From an uncultured Bacteroidaceae bacterium (GTDB taxonomy: Bacteria; Bacteroidota; Bacteroidia; Bacteroidales; Bacteroidaceae): a stretch of 37,054 bases of DNA. The notes under the pieces are model-generated. The model ran no database searches, had not been told where the DNA came from, and was given only the letters and a program-made list of their open reading frames with translations. Location: NCBI GenBank assembly GCA_905236065.1, contig CAJONZ010000104.1, positions 1 to 37,054 on the forward strand, given 5' to 3'. The position numbers and the translations under genes are program-made. Of this stretch, positions 24,692-33,267 are shown piece after piece. The first letter of the stretch is position 1, and each line of letters begins with the position of its first letter.

Positions 24692-25639
24692 ATGAAAAAT
24701 TTTTTTAAGGAAGAGATTCAAAAAGGATTGAGCAGCTGCGAGTTGCTGACACTGATTTACATTGCCTTTACCACGGTACTCATTGGCGTGTTTTGGCAGG
24801 AAATGGACAATGCCGCGACGTTGCTTGAGACTCGTGCAGCGGTCTTGGGTACGATGGTTGTGCTCTATGCACTCCATTGTTGGAAGCCTTGCCGTGCCCT
24901 TTGGCTCGTGCGGAGTATCTGGTTGCTGTTGGCACTTTCGTTCTGGTATCCTGAGACCTATCAGTTTGCCCGTCAATTGCCCTATCTTGACCACGTCTTC
25001 GCCAATGCGGACTGGACGCTCTTTGGCTGTCAGCCGTCCATCGTGTTCTCGCGGGTGGTGCCCAGTGTGTTCTGGTGCGAGGCATTTAACATGGGCTACT
25101 ACAGTTACTACTTCATGATGTTTGGCGTAATGCTGTTCGTTTTTCTGCGTCGTTTTGAGCAGTCGGAGCGTTACGCCTTCATCTTTCTCGGCAGCTTTTT
25201 TCTCTATTACGTCATCTTTGAGCTTATGCCCGTGGCAGGGCCTTACTACTACTTCAAGTTCATTGGCCTGGAGGCCGCGGAGTCGGGGCACTATCCTCCC
25301 GTGGGGCACTATTTTGCCACGCACGGTGAACTGATACATGTCGAGGTGAAGGGCATATTCAGCCAGTTGGTTCACGACATTCAGGTGGCAGGCGAGAATC
25401 CCGTCGGTGCCTTTCCCAGCAGTCATGTGGGCATGGGCACCGTGACGATGCTGATAGCCTGGCACACCTGCAACCGCTGGTTGTTCTGGTGCCTGATGCC
25501 GCTCTATGTTTTGCTTTGCATCGCAACGGTCTATATCATGGCGCACTATTTGGTCGATACCCTCTGCGGTCTTCTTAGCGCCTGCCTTTTCTACGTGCTG
25601 ATGGACTGGATTTATACGAAGTGTTTTCAGCGTAGATAG
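24692..25639 (+). CDS. PAP2-superfamily membrane protein, Aur1/Ipt1-like
   Basis: A 315-residue integral membrane protein with about six hydrophobic segments. The late part has the PAP2 catalytic motifs in the form of the inositolphosphotransferase (Aur1/Ipt1) branch: GAFPSSHVG with the catalytic His near residue 248, and AHYLVDTLCG with the His-x3-Asp pair near residue 290. An upstream PVAGPYYYFK also resembles that branch. Such enzymes transfer or remove head-group phosphates on membrane lipids; in Bacteroidales, which make sphingolipids, some act in phospho-head-group or inositol lipid synthesis. No inositol or sphingolipid gene lies nearby, so the substrate is open. AAAAGGAAAC before the ATG is a fair ribosome-binding site. 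Confidence 0.8.
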   Translation: MKNFFKEEIQKGLSSCELLTLIYIAFTTVLIGVFWQEMDNAATLLETRAAVLGTMVVLYALHCWKPCRALWLVRSIWLLLALSFWYPETYQFARQLPYLDHVFANADWTLFGCQPSIVFSRVVPSVFWCEAFNMGYYSYYFMMFGVMLFVFLRRFEQSERYAFIFLGSFFLYYVIFELMPVAGPYYYFKFIGLEAAESGHYPPVGHYFATHGELIHVEVKGIFSQLVHDIQVAGENPVGAFPSSHVGMGTVTMLIAWHTCNRWLFWCLMPLYVLLCIATVYIMAHYLVDTLCGLLSACLFYVLMDWIYTKCFQRR

Positions 25640-25658
25640 GGGCTTGACCATCCTCCAA

Positions 25659-25696
25659 GAAAAAAACGCCTTTGCAATCTTGCAAGGCGTTTTTTC
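25659..25696. terminator. Bidirectional terminator between the PAP2 gene and hflX
   Basis: A stem built from AAAAAACGCCTTTGCA and TGCAAGGCGTTTTTT (one bulged T) has a T run on either strand. It lies between the stops of two converging genes (25639 and 25697). Confidence 0.9.
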
Positions 25697-27124
25697 TTAT
25701 GAGTTGTTTCCCTCGTCGTCGTAGGTTGTGTAGAGGAAGTCGTTGTAAGGATATTTTTGTACGTGCATTTCGCGTACCTTTTTATATAGAAGTTGCCGGA
25801 AGGTGTCGATGTTCGTTTTCTTGCGGGCCGAGATGAAGAAGGTGCCAAGAATCGCTCCCTTCTCCACTTCCGTCAGCTTGATGTCGAGGTCATCGTTCAC
25901 GGTGAACGTCGTCAGCGACTTGGGCTCCTGTGCCACCACCTTTGCTGGTTGCCCGCTTCCCATCTTGGCCATCCACGTCTGCATCAACTCGTCCAGCGGA
26001 ATGTTTTCCTTTGTGCGGGGTGTCAGGTCGTCGGCCTCCTTCTCCACCCAGTGGTAGGCGTCAATCTTGTTGAACACAATCATCTGTGGCTTGTCCGCAC
26101 AACCCAAGTCGGCCAGTGTCTTTTCCACCACCCGGATTTGCTCCTCAAAGTCGGGGTGTGAAATATCAACCACGTGCAGCAGCAAATCCGCTTCCCGCAC
26201 CTCGTCCAGCGTCGATTTGAACGACTCCACGAGGTCGGTGGGCAGTTTGCGGATGAAACCGACCGTGTCGCTCAACAGGAACGGCAGGTTGTCGATGATG
26301 ACCTTGCGGACGGTGGTGTCGAGCGTGGCGAAGAGTTTGTTCTCGGCAAAGATGTCGCTCTTTGAGAGCAGGTTCATCAGGGTCGATTTTCCCACGTTGG
26401 TATAGCCCACCAAGGCTACACGGATGAGGCGGCCACGGTTCTTGCGCTGCGTACTCTTCTGGGTGTCTATCTCAGCAAGGCGGGCCTTCAGCAAGGCCAT
26501 TCGGTTGCGGATGATGCGTTGGTCCATTTCCAACTGGGTTTCACCGGGGCCACGGAGGCCCACGCTACCGCCTCGCTGGCGTTCCAGGTGAGTCCACAGG
26601 CGGGTGAGTCGGGGAAGCATGTAGCGATACTGCGCCAGTTCAACCTGCGTCTTTGCCGCAGCCGTCTGGGCACGCATGGCAAAGATGTCGAGGATGAGCG
26701 AGGTGCGGTCGAGAATCTTCACCTGCAAGGCTTTCTCAATGTTGCGGAGCTGCTTGGCCGAAAGTTCGTCGTCGAAGATGACCATGCCCACAGGCTGGGG
26801 CCCTTCGGCCATGTCGCCATGCTGCGTCACCTTGTAGGGATTTCCCAGTGCCACCTGTTCCTCCCAGTACTGATCGACGGCCTCCTGCTTTTCCTTGATA
26901 AACTGTGCAATCTCTTCCAGTTTGCCCGTACCGATGTAGGTGACGGCGCTGGGGCCATTCACCCGCTGGGTGTAACGGCGAATTACCTTTGCGCCGGCTG
27001 TTTCAGCCAGGAACTCCAGTTCGTCCAGGTACTCATTCGTTTTTCTCTCGTTCTGCTCAGGTGTGATGAGGCCTACGATGACAGCCGTCTCCACCTTTGC
27101 GTCGGTAATCACAAATTCTTTCAA
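25697..27124 (-). CDS. hflX: Ribosome-associated GTPase HflX
   Basis: A 475-residue GTPase that splits stalled or stress-inactivated ribosomes. The N-terminal HflX domain ([18 protein letters not shown]; glycine-rich segment [17 protein letters not shown]) leads into the G domain. Its motifs are [13 protein letters not shown] (G1), TTV (G3 region with [14 protein letters not shown]) and NKID (G4). The C-terminal extension is about 50 residues longer than in E. coli's core. The start is a TTG giving [10 protein letters not shown], as I recall for Bacteroidales relatives. It begins only eight bases after the stop of a RelE/ParE toxin gene, so it may be expressed from the toxin-antitoxin promoter. 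Confidence 0.93.
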   Translation of the reverse strand: MKEFVITDAKVETAVIVGLITPEQNERKTNEYLDELEFLAETAGAKVIRRYTQRVNGPSAVTYIGTGKLEEIAQFIKEKQEAVDQYWEEQVALGNPYKVTQHGDMAEGPQPVGMVIFDDELSAKQLRNIEKALQVKILDRTSLILDIFAMRAQTAAAKTQVELAQYRYMLPRLTRLWTHLERQRGGSVGLRGPGETQLEMDQRIIRNRMALLKARLAEIDTQKSTQRKNRGRLIRVALVGYTNVGKSTLMNLLSKSDIFAENKLFATLDTTVRKVIIDNLPFLLSDTVGFIRKLPTDLVESFKSTLDEVREADLLLHVVDISHPDFEEQIRVVEKTLADLGCADKPQMIVFNKIDAYHWVEKEADDLTPRTKENIPLDELMQTWMAKMGSGQPAKVVAQEPKSLTTFTVNDDLDIKLTEVEKGAILGTFFISARKKTNIDTFRQLLYKKVREMHVQKYPYNDFLYTTYDDEGNNS

Positions 27125-27132
27125 GGGGGAAT

Positions 27133-27420
27133 TTATTTTAGTTTATATACTAATATGATGTCAACAACTCTGATTTCTTTAGCGGAATGCCAATAGAAAA
27201 TCTTGCAATGCGGATGATTGGCAAAACTTCGATAGGTCTTGTTTTTTATGACTTGCTCAACCCTGCCTATGCCGGGTGAATATTCTATCGTACTGACAGC
27301 CGATTTAATGTTTTTCGAGAATGCTACGGCAAAACTATGTCCTTTGTTTACTTCATACCAGAAAAGTTGGTCTTTGAAATGTTGAAGGGCTTTTTTGTTC
27401 CATTTTATTTTGCGTTCCAT
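27133..27420 (-). CDS. RelE/ParE-family toxin
   Basis: A 95-residue toxin of the RelE/ParE fold (beta-alpha-alpha-beta-beta-beta). Family features are visible: [20 protein letters not shown] at the start, [18 protein letters not shown] in the core and [20 protein letters not shown] at the end. Relatives either cut ribosome-bound mRNA or poison gyrase; which applies here cannot be told. The start overlaps the end of the upstream antitoxin gene by 16 bases, the normal coupling for such pairs. hflX begins eight bases downstream, an unusual arrangement linking a stress toxin with a ribosome-rescue GTPase. Confidence 0.85.
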   Translation of the reverse strand: MERKIKWNKKALQHFKDQLFWYEVNKGHSFAVAFSKNIKSAVSTIEYSPGIGRVEQVIKNKTYRSFANHPHCKIFYWHSAKEIRVVDIILVYKLK

Positions 27421-27716
27421 AGTGAGAAAACTTGATCAACTTCCGCATCGTCCGCAATACCACTTGCTTCCGATTCTGCCAAACGGTGCAGCAACTCTTC
27501 TTCATCCTCACATGCACATGGAGCTGGTTCACCAACCAAAAAATGATTTGATTCTATGCGCTCATACTCATCCCCATCGTAATATTTCTGTGCCAACGCC
27601 TCCGGGGTGTTCGCTTCTTCCTCTATGGAGAAGACTCCCGATTTCCGCATCAGGTCAATGAAACTGACGGCGAACGCATTATTAGAATTATAATTTACAA
27701 CAAGTCTTGACATCAT
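27405..27716 (-). CDS. Putative antitoxin partner of the RelE/ParE toxin
   Basis: A 103-residue acidic protein directly upstream of, and overlapping, the toxin gene. Position, size and acidity fit an antitoxin. It shows no ribbon-helix-helix, Phd/YefM or helix-turn-helix signature I recognise. The first 27 residues contain hydrophobic stretches (RLVVNYNSNNAFAVSFIDLM), and the rest is Glu/Asp-rich and helical (CEDEEELLHRLAESEASG). A similar pattern is common for RelE partners in Bacteroidales annotated only as hypothetical. A TACCTTTG -7 box lies 28 bases before the ATG. Two adjacent Met codons (27716, 27713) are possible starts. Confidence 0.7.
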   Translation of the reverse strand: MMSRLVVNYNSNNAFAVSFIDLMRKSGVFSIEEEANTPEALAQKYYDGDEYERIESNHFLVGEPAPCACEDEEELLHRLAESEASGIADDAEVDQVFSLWNAK

Positions 27717-27743
27717 CCTACAACAAGATTTTTAGTTTCTCTG

Positions 27744-27751
27744 CAAAGGTA
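27744..27751 (-). promoter_or_regulatory. -7 promoter box for the toxin-antitoxin(-hflX) operon
   Basis: TACCTTTG on the minus strand, 28 bases before the antitoxin ATG. The -33 region falls in a run of AAAAGTTA-like units (27764-27790), which also occurs near the recX promoter. Confidence 0.55.
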
Positions 27752-27825
27752 GGAATTTTGGAGTTAAAAGTTATAAGTTAAAAGTTAAAATTGCTTCAAG
27801 CGCGGGCGTGAGGAGTGAAAAGGCG

Positions 27826-27857
27826 AAAAAAGGCGCAAGGCCGGTGAGCCTTGCGCC
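27826..27857 (-). terminator. Terminator after the large surface-protein gene
   Basis: On the minus strand GGCGCAAGGC and GCCTTGCGCC form a perfect 10-bp stem with a 6-base loop, followed by six T. It lies about 30 bases after the stop at 27886. Confidence 0.92.
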
Positions 27858-27885
27858 AATCTTATAGATGTTCAGAAGTGTTTTC

Positions 27886-30800
27886 TTACTTTACGAAAAT
27901 CTTCTTAACAACGCCGTTTGCGTACTTCACGATGTTCATGCCCTGAACGAATGAGCTAACTGGAACACCGGCAGCGGTGTAGATAGCCTCAATCTGTGGA
28001 GCGGCGGTTGCAGCATCAACAGCTTCAACCTCAGTGGCGAGGTCTTCAGCGCTGACTTCAGTACCGAAGTACCAGAGCTGGAAGTTGTCGAATACAGACC
28101 AGTCGTAAGAGAGTTGAACGCTCTTCTTCACACCGATGCGGAGTTTACCTTCTTCGCCCACGTTGATGAACGTCTGGTTGAACTCGCCCTGTGGCAGATA
28201 GTAGCCAGCCTCGAACCAGTAGTTTGCTGCTTCCATGCTGTTAGGAACAATCTCGTTCTGGCCAATGGTCTCAGTACTACCACCCAGGCCTTCCTTTACG
28301 CGGCCTACAGAGTTAGCCATGATAGGAGCCGTGCAAGTGTCCTCGCCTGCGATTGCATAGAGGCTTGCGTTGTAGGTCGGATTGTTGTCAACAACGACTG
28401 CCTTATAGTCATCAGCAGCACCACCCTGACGGTAGTAACCCTGAACGCTTACCAAATAAGTACCTGCGGGCAGACCCTTGATGTCCTGATAAGTGTCGTA
28501 GTTCATGTTGTAGCGTTCTGCGCAAGTAGAAGTCGTACCACCAGCACCGAAGCTGCTGCCTTCCCAACCAGTGAAGTCACCGATGGTGTCGAATGTAGCA
28601 TTGACGATAACGCCAGAGACGTCAACAGGATTTTCAACAGTAGCATCCTTGTAGTTTGCCGGAATGGCGAGTGCAGTGATGACGGCATTCATTTCTTCAA
28701 TCAATGTATTTAGTTCTTCATTGCTCATTTCGTCACTCATACCCTGCTTGTCCAGTACATCCTCAAAAGCGGTGAGAGCCTCCTCAGATGCAGTTCCCTG
28801 ATATTTTTCTATTGCGGCATCCAGCGCGTCGCTTGCTTTTAGGTATGCTGCGTAGGCTTCTACGTTTGCCTTGGCTGCGTTGCTGGCCGCATTCAGAGCG
28901 TTGAGCATATCCCACAGATAGTCTGAGTCGTCACTACCGATAGCCTCTTCAGCACTCTCTACGGCTGTCGTTGCATCTCCCTGACCCTTTGCATTCATTT
29001 CGTCTGCATGATTCTCAAGGTATGCAGCCAAGTCGCCACTGAGTTTCTCGATTACTGAGCTCAGGGCCTCTGCGTTCTTAGCCATGTAAATCAGGCGGAA
29101 GTTAGCCCAAAGTACCCAGTGCTGCTGCTTGCCGTGAGAGGTGATACCAATCTTCAGCTTGCCGTCGCTGCCTACCAAACCGTAAGTCTTGTTGGTGTAG
29201 CGCTTCTCGCCTGGGAAGTAGTAAGAGTCGCCCTGGAATGCGTATGAACCGCCATCCACAGAGTTTGGAATCCAACCCTTTTCTTCTACCATGTAGTCGT
29301 ATGGCCATGCACCACCTGTCTCAGTGATGTAGCAGTTCTGCTTGTCAACAGCTGCATCGTTTGGCATTGCGTCTTCGATGATGTGCATTACCGGGCTCTC
29401 AAAGTCGTTCATATAAACGTAGCAGAAAGTCTCCTCCTCGCCAGTGAACTGTGTGTTGCCTCCAGGACGCTCGAATGCCTGAACGGTGATGGCGTACAGA
29501 CCTTCTGGTACACCGTCAACTTCCTGGTAGCAGTCAACTTTACCGTGATCCTGATAGCACTCCACGATGGGGAAGTCCCTTGTACCGCCGGCTACACCAG
29601 CAGCGTTCGTCCAACCCTTGAAGCCGTCCTTGAACGATGGGTTCACGAGCAGGTTCGATACGTCTGTACCCTCACCCATACCGTTCTTGATGGCATTCTC
29701 AAATTTCTCGTTCAGGTCGGCCAGTGCGTTGGTGATACCCTCTGTGTCGAGTTCACCTGCATCCAGAATCTCGTCAGCAGTTTCACCTTCCATGATGTAG
29801 TCGTTGAGGACATCCACATCGTCACCTACGAGGTCATCATGCTCGGCCATATAGGTACGGATTTCCTCCAGACGGTCAAAGAATGCCTTATAAGCGGCAA
29901 TGGAAGCAATGACGTCCTCAGACTTGGCCTGCAGTTCCTGGATGCCATTCTTGATAGCGTCCTTCTCTGTTACGTCCTTCACAGACTCACAGAGTGTGTT
30001 GAACTCCTCAATACCGTCTTTGTAGTAGTAAGTTGCCTCCTCGAAGCTGCTGTTGAAGTTTTCGGAAATGCTTGCAATGGTTTCGTCGCGCCAAAGCTGG
30101 TAAGCGTCATCACCATTGCCATAGAATATCAGTGTGAAGTCGTCAACAATCGTCCAGTCGGTGTCAATCTTTGTTGTCTTTACTACACCCACGCGGAGCT
30201 TGTTGTCCTCAACTGGTACGAATACAGAAACTGTCTGACCAAAGCCTGCTTCCTTAAAGGATGTGAAGTCAGCCATGGTGTTTGGTACGTGGAGTTCACT
30301 TGAATCACCTGTAGTTGAACCTATAGTCATCGATGCGGATGCCCAAGAAGAAAGCGATGGAAGACCTACGTAGAGTGAATCCTCACCTGACCTTGCATAC
30401 ATCTTTGCATAGCGGAAGGTCGGGTCGTCCTTCGTGTTCCAGTCGTTGCTGATAGAGCCGGCACGATAGAAACCAACCACACTCAGTTTGTAGATACCGT
30501 TTGGAATGTCATTGCCGCCATTCACATCCTGGTAAGTGTTGAAGTTCATGCTGTAACGCTCTGCACAAGTAGAAGTGGTACCGCCCGCGCCGAAGCTGTC
30601 ACCAGCCCATCCGTGGAAGTCACCAATCTTGTCGAACGTGTTGTTCTCAATCAGACCGGAAACATCCTTCGGGTCGCTTGCAGATGCCTGCGAAGCCTGG
30701 TACTCATTCACGATTTCCTTAGCGTCGGCCAGAGCCTGCTCCAGTTCCTCCTTTGTGGATTCAGTATTGTTGTACACCTGCTTTGCAGCCTGGAAGTTGA

Positions 30801-31470
30801 GAGATGGGAACTCTGCCTCAGCGCTTTCAAGGTATTCGCCCAGTGCCACGGCTGCGTTATACACAACAATGGCCTCAGCCCATGCTGCGTATGCCTCGGG
30901 AGAAACGAATGCCCATGTGGTGTAGGCTTCGCCCGACATCAAAGGCTGTTCCTCGTCGTCCTCGATGGTGTAGTCGAGAAGCCACAGACGAGTGTTGTCT
31001 GGTGAGCCTGCATAAATCTCGGTAGCACCGAATTTACCATTACCAGCCAGTGGGTTGGTAATTTCATACTTGTTGTCACCAAGAGCAGTGAATACCCACT
31101 GATCCCAGTTTGCACCTGCATTGTTGTCCACCCAGATAGACTGAGCGTTCTCGCAGAATGTTGCCTTCCAGGTAGATTGAGTCTCTACCGAGTCGATGAT
31201 GGCCCATGTGCCCATCGGGACGGTCTTATCGTCGTCCTCATACTGAGCCGTGATTTTTACTTTGTAACCCTTTGTCTTTGAGACAGACGCACGGGTGTTC
31301 CAGTCATTGGCGCCCAAAAAGAAGCCGCCAAACTCCACGTTGTACATGTACTGTACTGTTGCGCCATCGTCAGCCATTGGCTCAAACTCAGGCACAGGCT
31401 TTGTCCACTGTGCGAACGCAGTGGTACATCCCAGTACAACGGAAGCGAGAAGAAGTAATGATTTCTTCAT
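27886..31470 (-). CDS. Large secreted modular surface protein with three repeated jelly-roll-like domains
   Basis: A 1194-residue acidic protein of unknown function. A signal peptide (cleavage near AFA-Q, residue 21) precedes an N-terminal beta domain (to about 175). Then three galactose-binding-like modules (about 273-455, 610-797, 955-1137) alternate with helical, coiled-coil-like linkers rich in Ala/Glu. Modules 1 and 3 are close copies (FGAGGTTSTCAERY, TYQD); module 2 is diverged (NPSFKDGFKGW, CYQEVDG). Each opens with an Asn-x-(T/S)-Phe...GW motif and ends in a beta strand with Phe. The last 40 residues (IEAIYTAAGVPV, GMNIVKYANG, KKIFVK) resemble the short Por/type IX secretion C-terminal signal of Prevotella. 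Carbohydrate binding is plausible, but no enzyme motif is visible. Confidence 0.8.
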   Translation of the reverse strand: MKKSLLLLASVVLGCTTAFAQWTKPVPEFEPMADDGATVQYMYNVEFGGFFLGANDWNTRASVSKTKGYKVKITAQYEDDDKTVPMGTWAIIDSVETQSTWKATFCENAQSIWVDNNAGANWDQWVFTALGDNKYEITNPLAGNGKFGATEIYAGSPDNTRLWLLDYTIEDDEEQPLMSGEAYTTWAFVSPEAYAAWAEAIVVYNAAVALGEYLESAEAEFPSLNFQAAKQVYNNTESTKEELEQALADAKEIVNEYQASQASASDPKDVSGLIENNTFDKIGDFHGWAGDSFGAGGTTSTCAERYSMNFNTYQDVNGGNDIPNGIYKLSVVGFYRAGSISNDWNTKDDPTFRYAKMYARSGEDSLYVGLPSLSSWASASMTIGSTTGDSSELHVPNTMADFTSFKEAGFGQTVSVFVPVEDNKLRVGVVKTTKIDTDWTIVDDFTLIFYGNGDDAYQLWRDETIASISENFNSSFEEATYYYKDGIEEFNTLCESVKDVTEKDAIKNGIQELQAKSEDVIASIAAYKAFFDRLEEIRTYMAEHDDLVGDDVDVLNDYIMEGETADEILDAGELDTEGITNALADLNEKFENAIKNGMGEGTDVSNLLVNPSFKDGFKGWTNAAGVAGGTRDFPIVECYQDHGKVDCYQEVDGVPEGLYAITVQAFERPGGNTQFTGEEETFCYVYMNDFESPVMHIIEDAMPNDAAVDKQNCYITETGGAWPYDYMVEEKGWIPNSVDGGSYAFQGDSYYFPGEKRYTNKTYGLVGSDGKLKIGITSHGKQQHWVLWANFRLIYMAKNAEALSSVIEKLSGDLAAYLENHADEMNAKGQGDATTAVESAEEAIGSDDSDYLWDMLNALNAASNAAKANVEAYAAYLKASDALDAAIEKYQGTASEEALTAFEDVLDKQGMSDEMSNEELNTLIEEMNAVITALAIPANYKDATVENPVDVSGVIVNATFDTIGDFTGWEGSSFGAGGTTSTCAERYNMNYDTYQDIKGLPAGTYLVSVQGYYRQGGAADDYKAVVVDNNPTYNASLYAIAGEDTCTAPIMANSVGRVKEGLGGSTETIGQNEIVPNSMEAANYWFEAGYYLPQGEFNQTFINVGEEGKLRIGVKKSVQLSYDWSVFDNFQLWYFGTEVSAEDLATEVEAVDAATAAPQIEAIYTAAGVPVSSFVQGMNIVKYANGVVKKIFVK

Positions 31471-31696
31471 AACTTTTTGTAGATTTAGAGATTAGTTAAA
31501 CAATATAGTTGGTTTAATATTCGTCTTTTGTGTAAACAGGTCAGTAAAAACTGATTGATAGGCTATTCGCTAATATCCTAATTTGACGCAAATTAACACA
31601 AAATTTCCGTTTCCTGCAAATATTTTCCCTTCTTTTTTAGTAAGTGGGTGGAAAAAAGTGGATTAGTAACACCCATCCTTTTCTGCTTCCGTCGTC

Positions 31697-31774
31697 ACGC
31701 AGAACTCTTTTCGTTTGTAGAGTTCTGCGTCGTCTTCAGTAGAGTTCTGCGTGAAGTTAGATAGAGTTCAGCGT
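31697..31774 (+). repeat. 22-base-period intergenic repeat element, copy 2
   Basis: Units start at 31697 (inverted, ACGCAGAACTCT), 31719, 31741 and 31763 (direct, AGAGTTCTGCGT with the last AGAGTTCAGCGT). They are exactly 22 bases apart, with the same order and last-unit variant as the copy at 10074-10151. It lies between comF (downstream of its stop) and the surface-protein gene. The rest of 31471-31680 is AT-rich leader/promoter sequence in which I see no clear promoter box. Confidence 0.8.
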
Positions 31775-31823
31775 TGTAAGTGAATGATTTCTGGAGGATT
31801 GCGAGGCGTTTTTTGCTTGGAGG

Positions 31824-32639
31824 CTATGGGTCGCACGGATAGACGTAGGAGCTGTCGGCTTTCATGGGGATTTGGTGGGGGGAGGCGACGGCCAGTGATA
31901 GGATGCTGATTTTCACACGGGCCTGGGTGTTGAGTCCCGTGGGCTTGTAGTCGCCCAAAGCCTGGAGGATGGCGGTGGCGCAGGAGCGGGTGGTGGCTCC
32001 CGTGGTGATGACGTCATCGACGATGAGGATGTGCTTGCCGCACAGTTTTTCGGGCTTCACGCACTGAAAAACACCTTCCACATTTTCGGTGCGGAGGGCA
32101 TGTGGCAGGCGGGTCTGGCTCGGATTGTCGATGATGCGGCGGACGGCATCCTTGCAGACGGAAATGCCGGTGGCCTGACGGATGCCTTGGGCCAGGTAGT
32201 GGCATTGGTTGTAGCCGCGACGCTCCTCTTTCCTCGGATGCAGGGGAATGGGAACCAACAGGTCGATGCCGTCGAAAAACAGGGATTCGCGTTTGATTTC
32301 GCGGGCCATGAGCCAGCCCAGATGGCGGGCGAGGGAAGGTTTTTCGTGGTATTTGAAGTCAAACAGGATGGGGCGGTTGTTCTCGTTGTAGAAGAAGAAG
32401 GAGGCAGCCCGCTCAATCGGGATTTTTCCCCAGTAGTTGGTCTCCAGAAAGCTGTGCGGGGCCTTGTGGTAGCCCGTGCGGGGCAGTTCCAGGTAGCACT
32501 GGAGGCAGAGGTGGTGCTCGTAGGTGTCCAAGGGCCGGCCACACACGACACAGTTGCGTGGGAAAAGAAAGTCGAGCAAGCCGCAAAGGAGTTCTTTGAC
32601 GGTGCCGACCAACGTGGAGAGGTGTTTCTGGAGGTTCAC
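31824..32639 (-). CDS. ComF-family phosphoribosyltransferase-like protein
   Basis: A 271-residue ComF/GntX-type protein. A zinc-ribbon-like N-terminus (CVVCGRPL and CLQC) is followed by a phosphoribosyltransferase domain with the PRPP loop ILIVDDVITTGAT near residue 200. DLLVPIPLHPRKEERRGYNQ is the family signature. In naturally competent bacteria ComF helps take up single-stranded DNA, but most Bacteroidota members have no known role. The start is a GTG overlapping the recX stop (GTGA), so the two are translationally coupled. About 40 residues at the C-terminus (after ILSLAVAS) are less conserved. Confidence 0.88.
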   Translation of the reverse strand: MNLQKHLSTLVGTVKELLCGLLDFLFPRNCVVCGRPLDTYEHHLCLQCYLELPRTGYHKAPHSFLETNYWGKIPIERAASFFFYNENNRPILFDFKYHEKPSLARHLGWLMAREIKRESLFFDGIDLLVPIPLHPRKEERRGYNQCHYLAQGIRQATGISVCKDAVRRIIDNPSQTRLPHALRTENVEGVFQCVKPEKLCGKHILIVDDVITTGATTRSCATAILQALGDYKPTGLNTQARVKISILSLAVASPHQIPMKADSSYVYPCDP

Positions 32640-33127
32640 ACTTCGGTTTTCAGTACTTTGCTGATGGTTTCCATGCTAAAGCCACGGGAGAGGGCAAAGC
32701 GGATGAGTTTCATGTTGATTTCGTAGTCGTTCCTGCCCTTCACGGTGCGCCGCTTGTTGTCCAGGAGCTGCCGGAGGGTTTCCTGTTCGTCGTCGTCGGG
32801 AAGTTCCTGGAGGGCTTGGGCGATGGTCTCGGCATCGATGCCCTTCAGACGTAGTTCCTGCTGGATGCGGGTGCGCCCCCAGCGGTTGTAGCGGAATTTG
32901 TCGCGGACAAAGGCACCGGCATAGCGCTCCTCGTCGATGAACCCCTCGTTGAGTAAACGGCTGAGAATGCGTTCCTTGGCTTCGGCATCCTGTTCGGGGT
33001 CGGGGGAAATCTGCCAGTTGCGCATCTTGCGCTGCATGTCGGCACGGCAGTATTCAGCCACGGCGCAAAGGGCGGAGAGCTTCAGCAGGGCATCGTGCTC
33101 GGTGTATGTCTTTATGCGGTTTTGCAT
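32636..33127 (-). CDS. recX: Regulatory protein RecX
   Basis: A 163-residue all-helical protein that binds RecA filaments and limits their activity. Three tandem three-helix repeats are visible, with the family features EERYAGAFVRDKFRYNRWGRTRIQQELRLKG split over repeats 1-2. The Bacteroidota form starts with a Tyr/Leu-rich helix (ALLKLSALCAVAEYC). A TAACTTTG box lies 27 bases upstream (33154-33161), with TTTT at the -33 position. It is co-transcribed with comF, which overlaps it by four bases. recA itself is not in the window. Confidence 0.9.
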   Translation of the reverse strand: MQNRIKTYTEHDALLKLSALCAVAEYCRADMQRKMRNWQISPDPEQDAEAKERILSRLLNEGFIDEERYAGAFVRDKFRYNRWGRTRIQQELRLKGIDAETIAQALQELPDDDEQETLRQLLDNKRRTVKGRNDYEINMKLIRFALSRGFSMETISKVLKTEV

Positions 33128-33153
33128 GGGAAAAATCAGGGTGTTTCTGCCGG

Positions 33154-33184
33154 CAAAGTTAGGGATTTCGATGATAAATAAAAA
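33154..33184 (-). promoter_or_regulatory. Promoter for recX-comF
   Basis: TAACTTTG (33161-33154) on the minus strand, with TTTT at 33184-33181 after 19 bases. The -33 part lies in an AAAAGTTAAAAGTT run. Confidence 0.6.
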
Positions 33185-33227
33185 GTTAAAAGTTAAAAAT
33201 GATGCGGCGGAATGCGTGAGAAATGAT

Positions 33228-33235
33228 TATTTTTG
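33228..33235 (+). promoter_or_regulatory. -7 promoter box for the DUF4861 gene
   Basis: TATTTTTG on the plus strand, 32 bases before the ATG. No clear -33 TTTG is seen. Confidence 0.45.
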
Positions 33236-33267
33236 CAGCACAGACAACGATTTAATACCTATATAAC

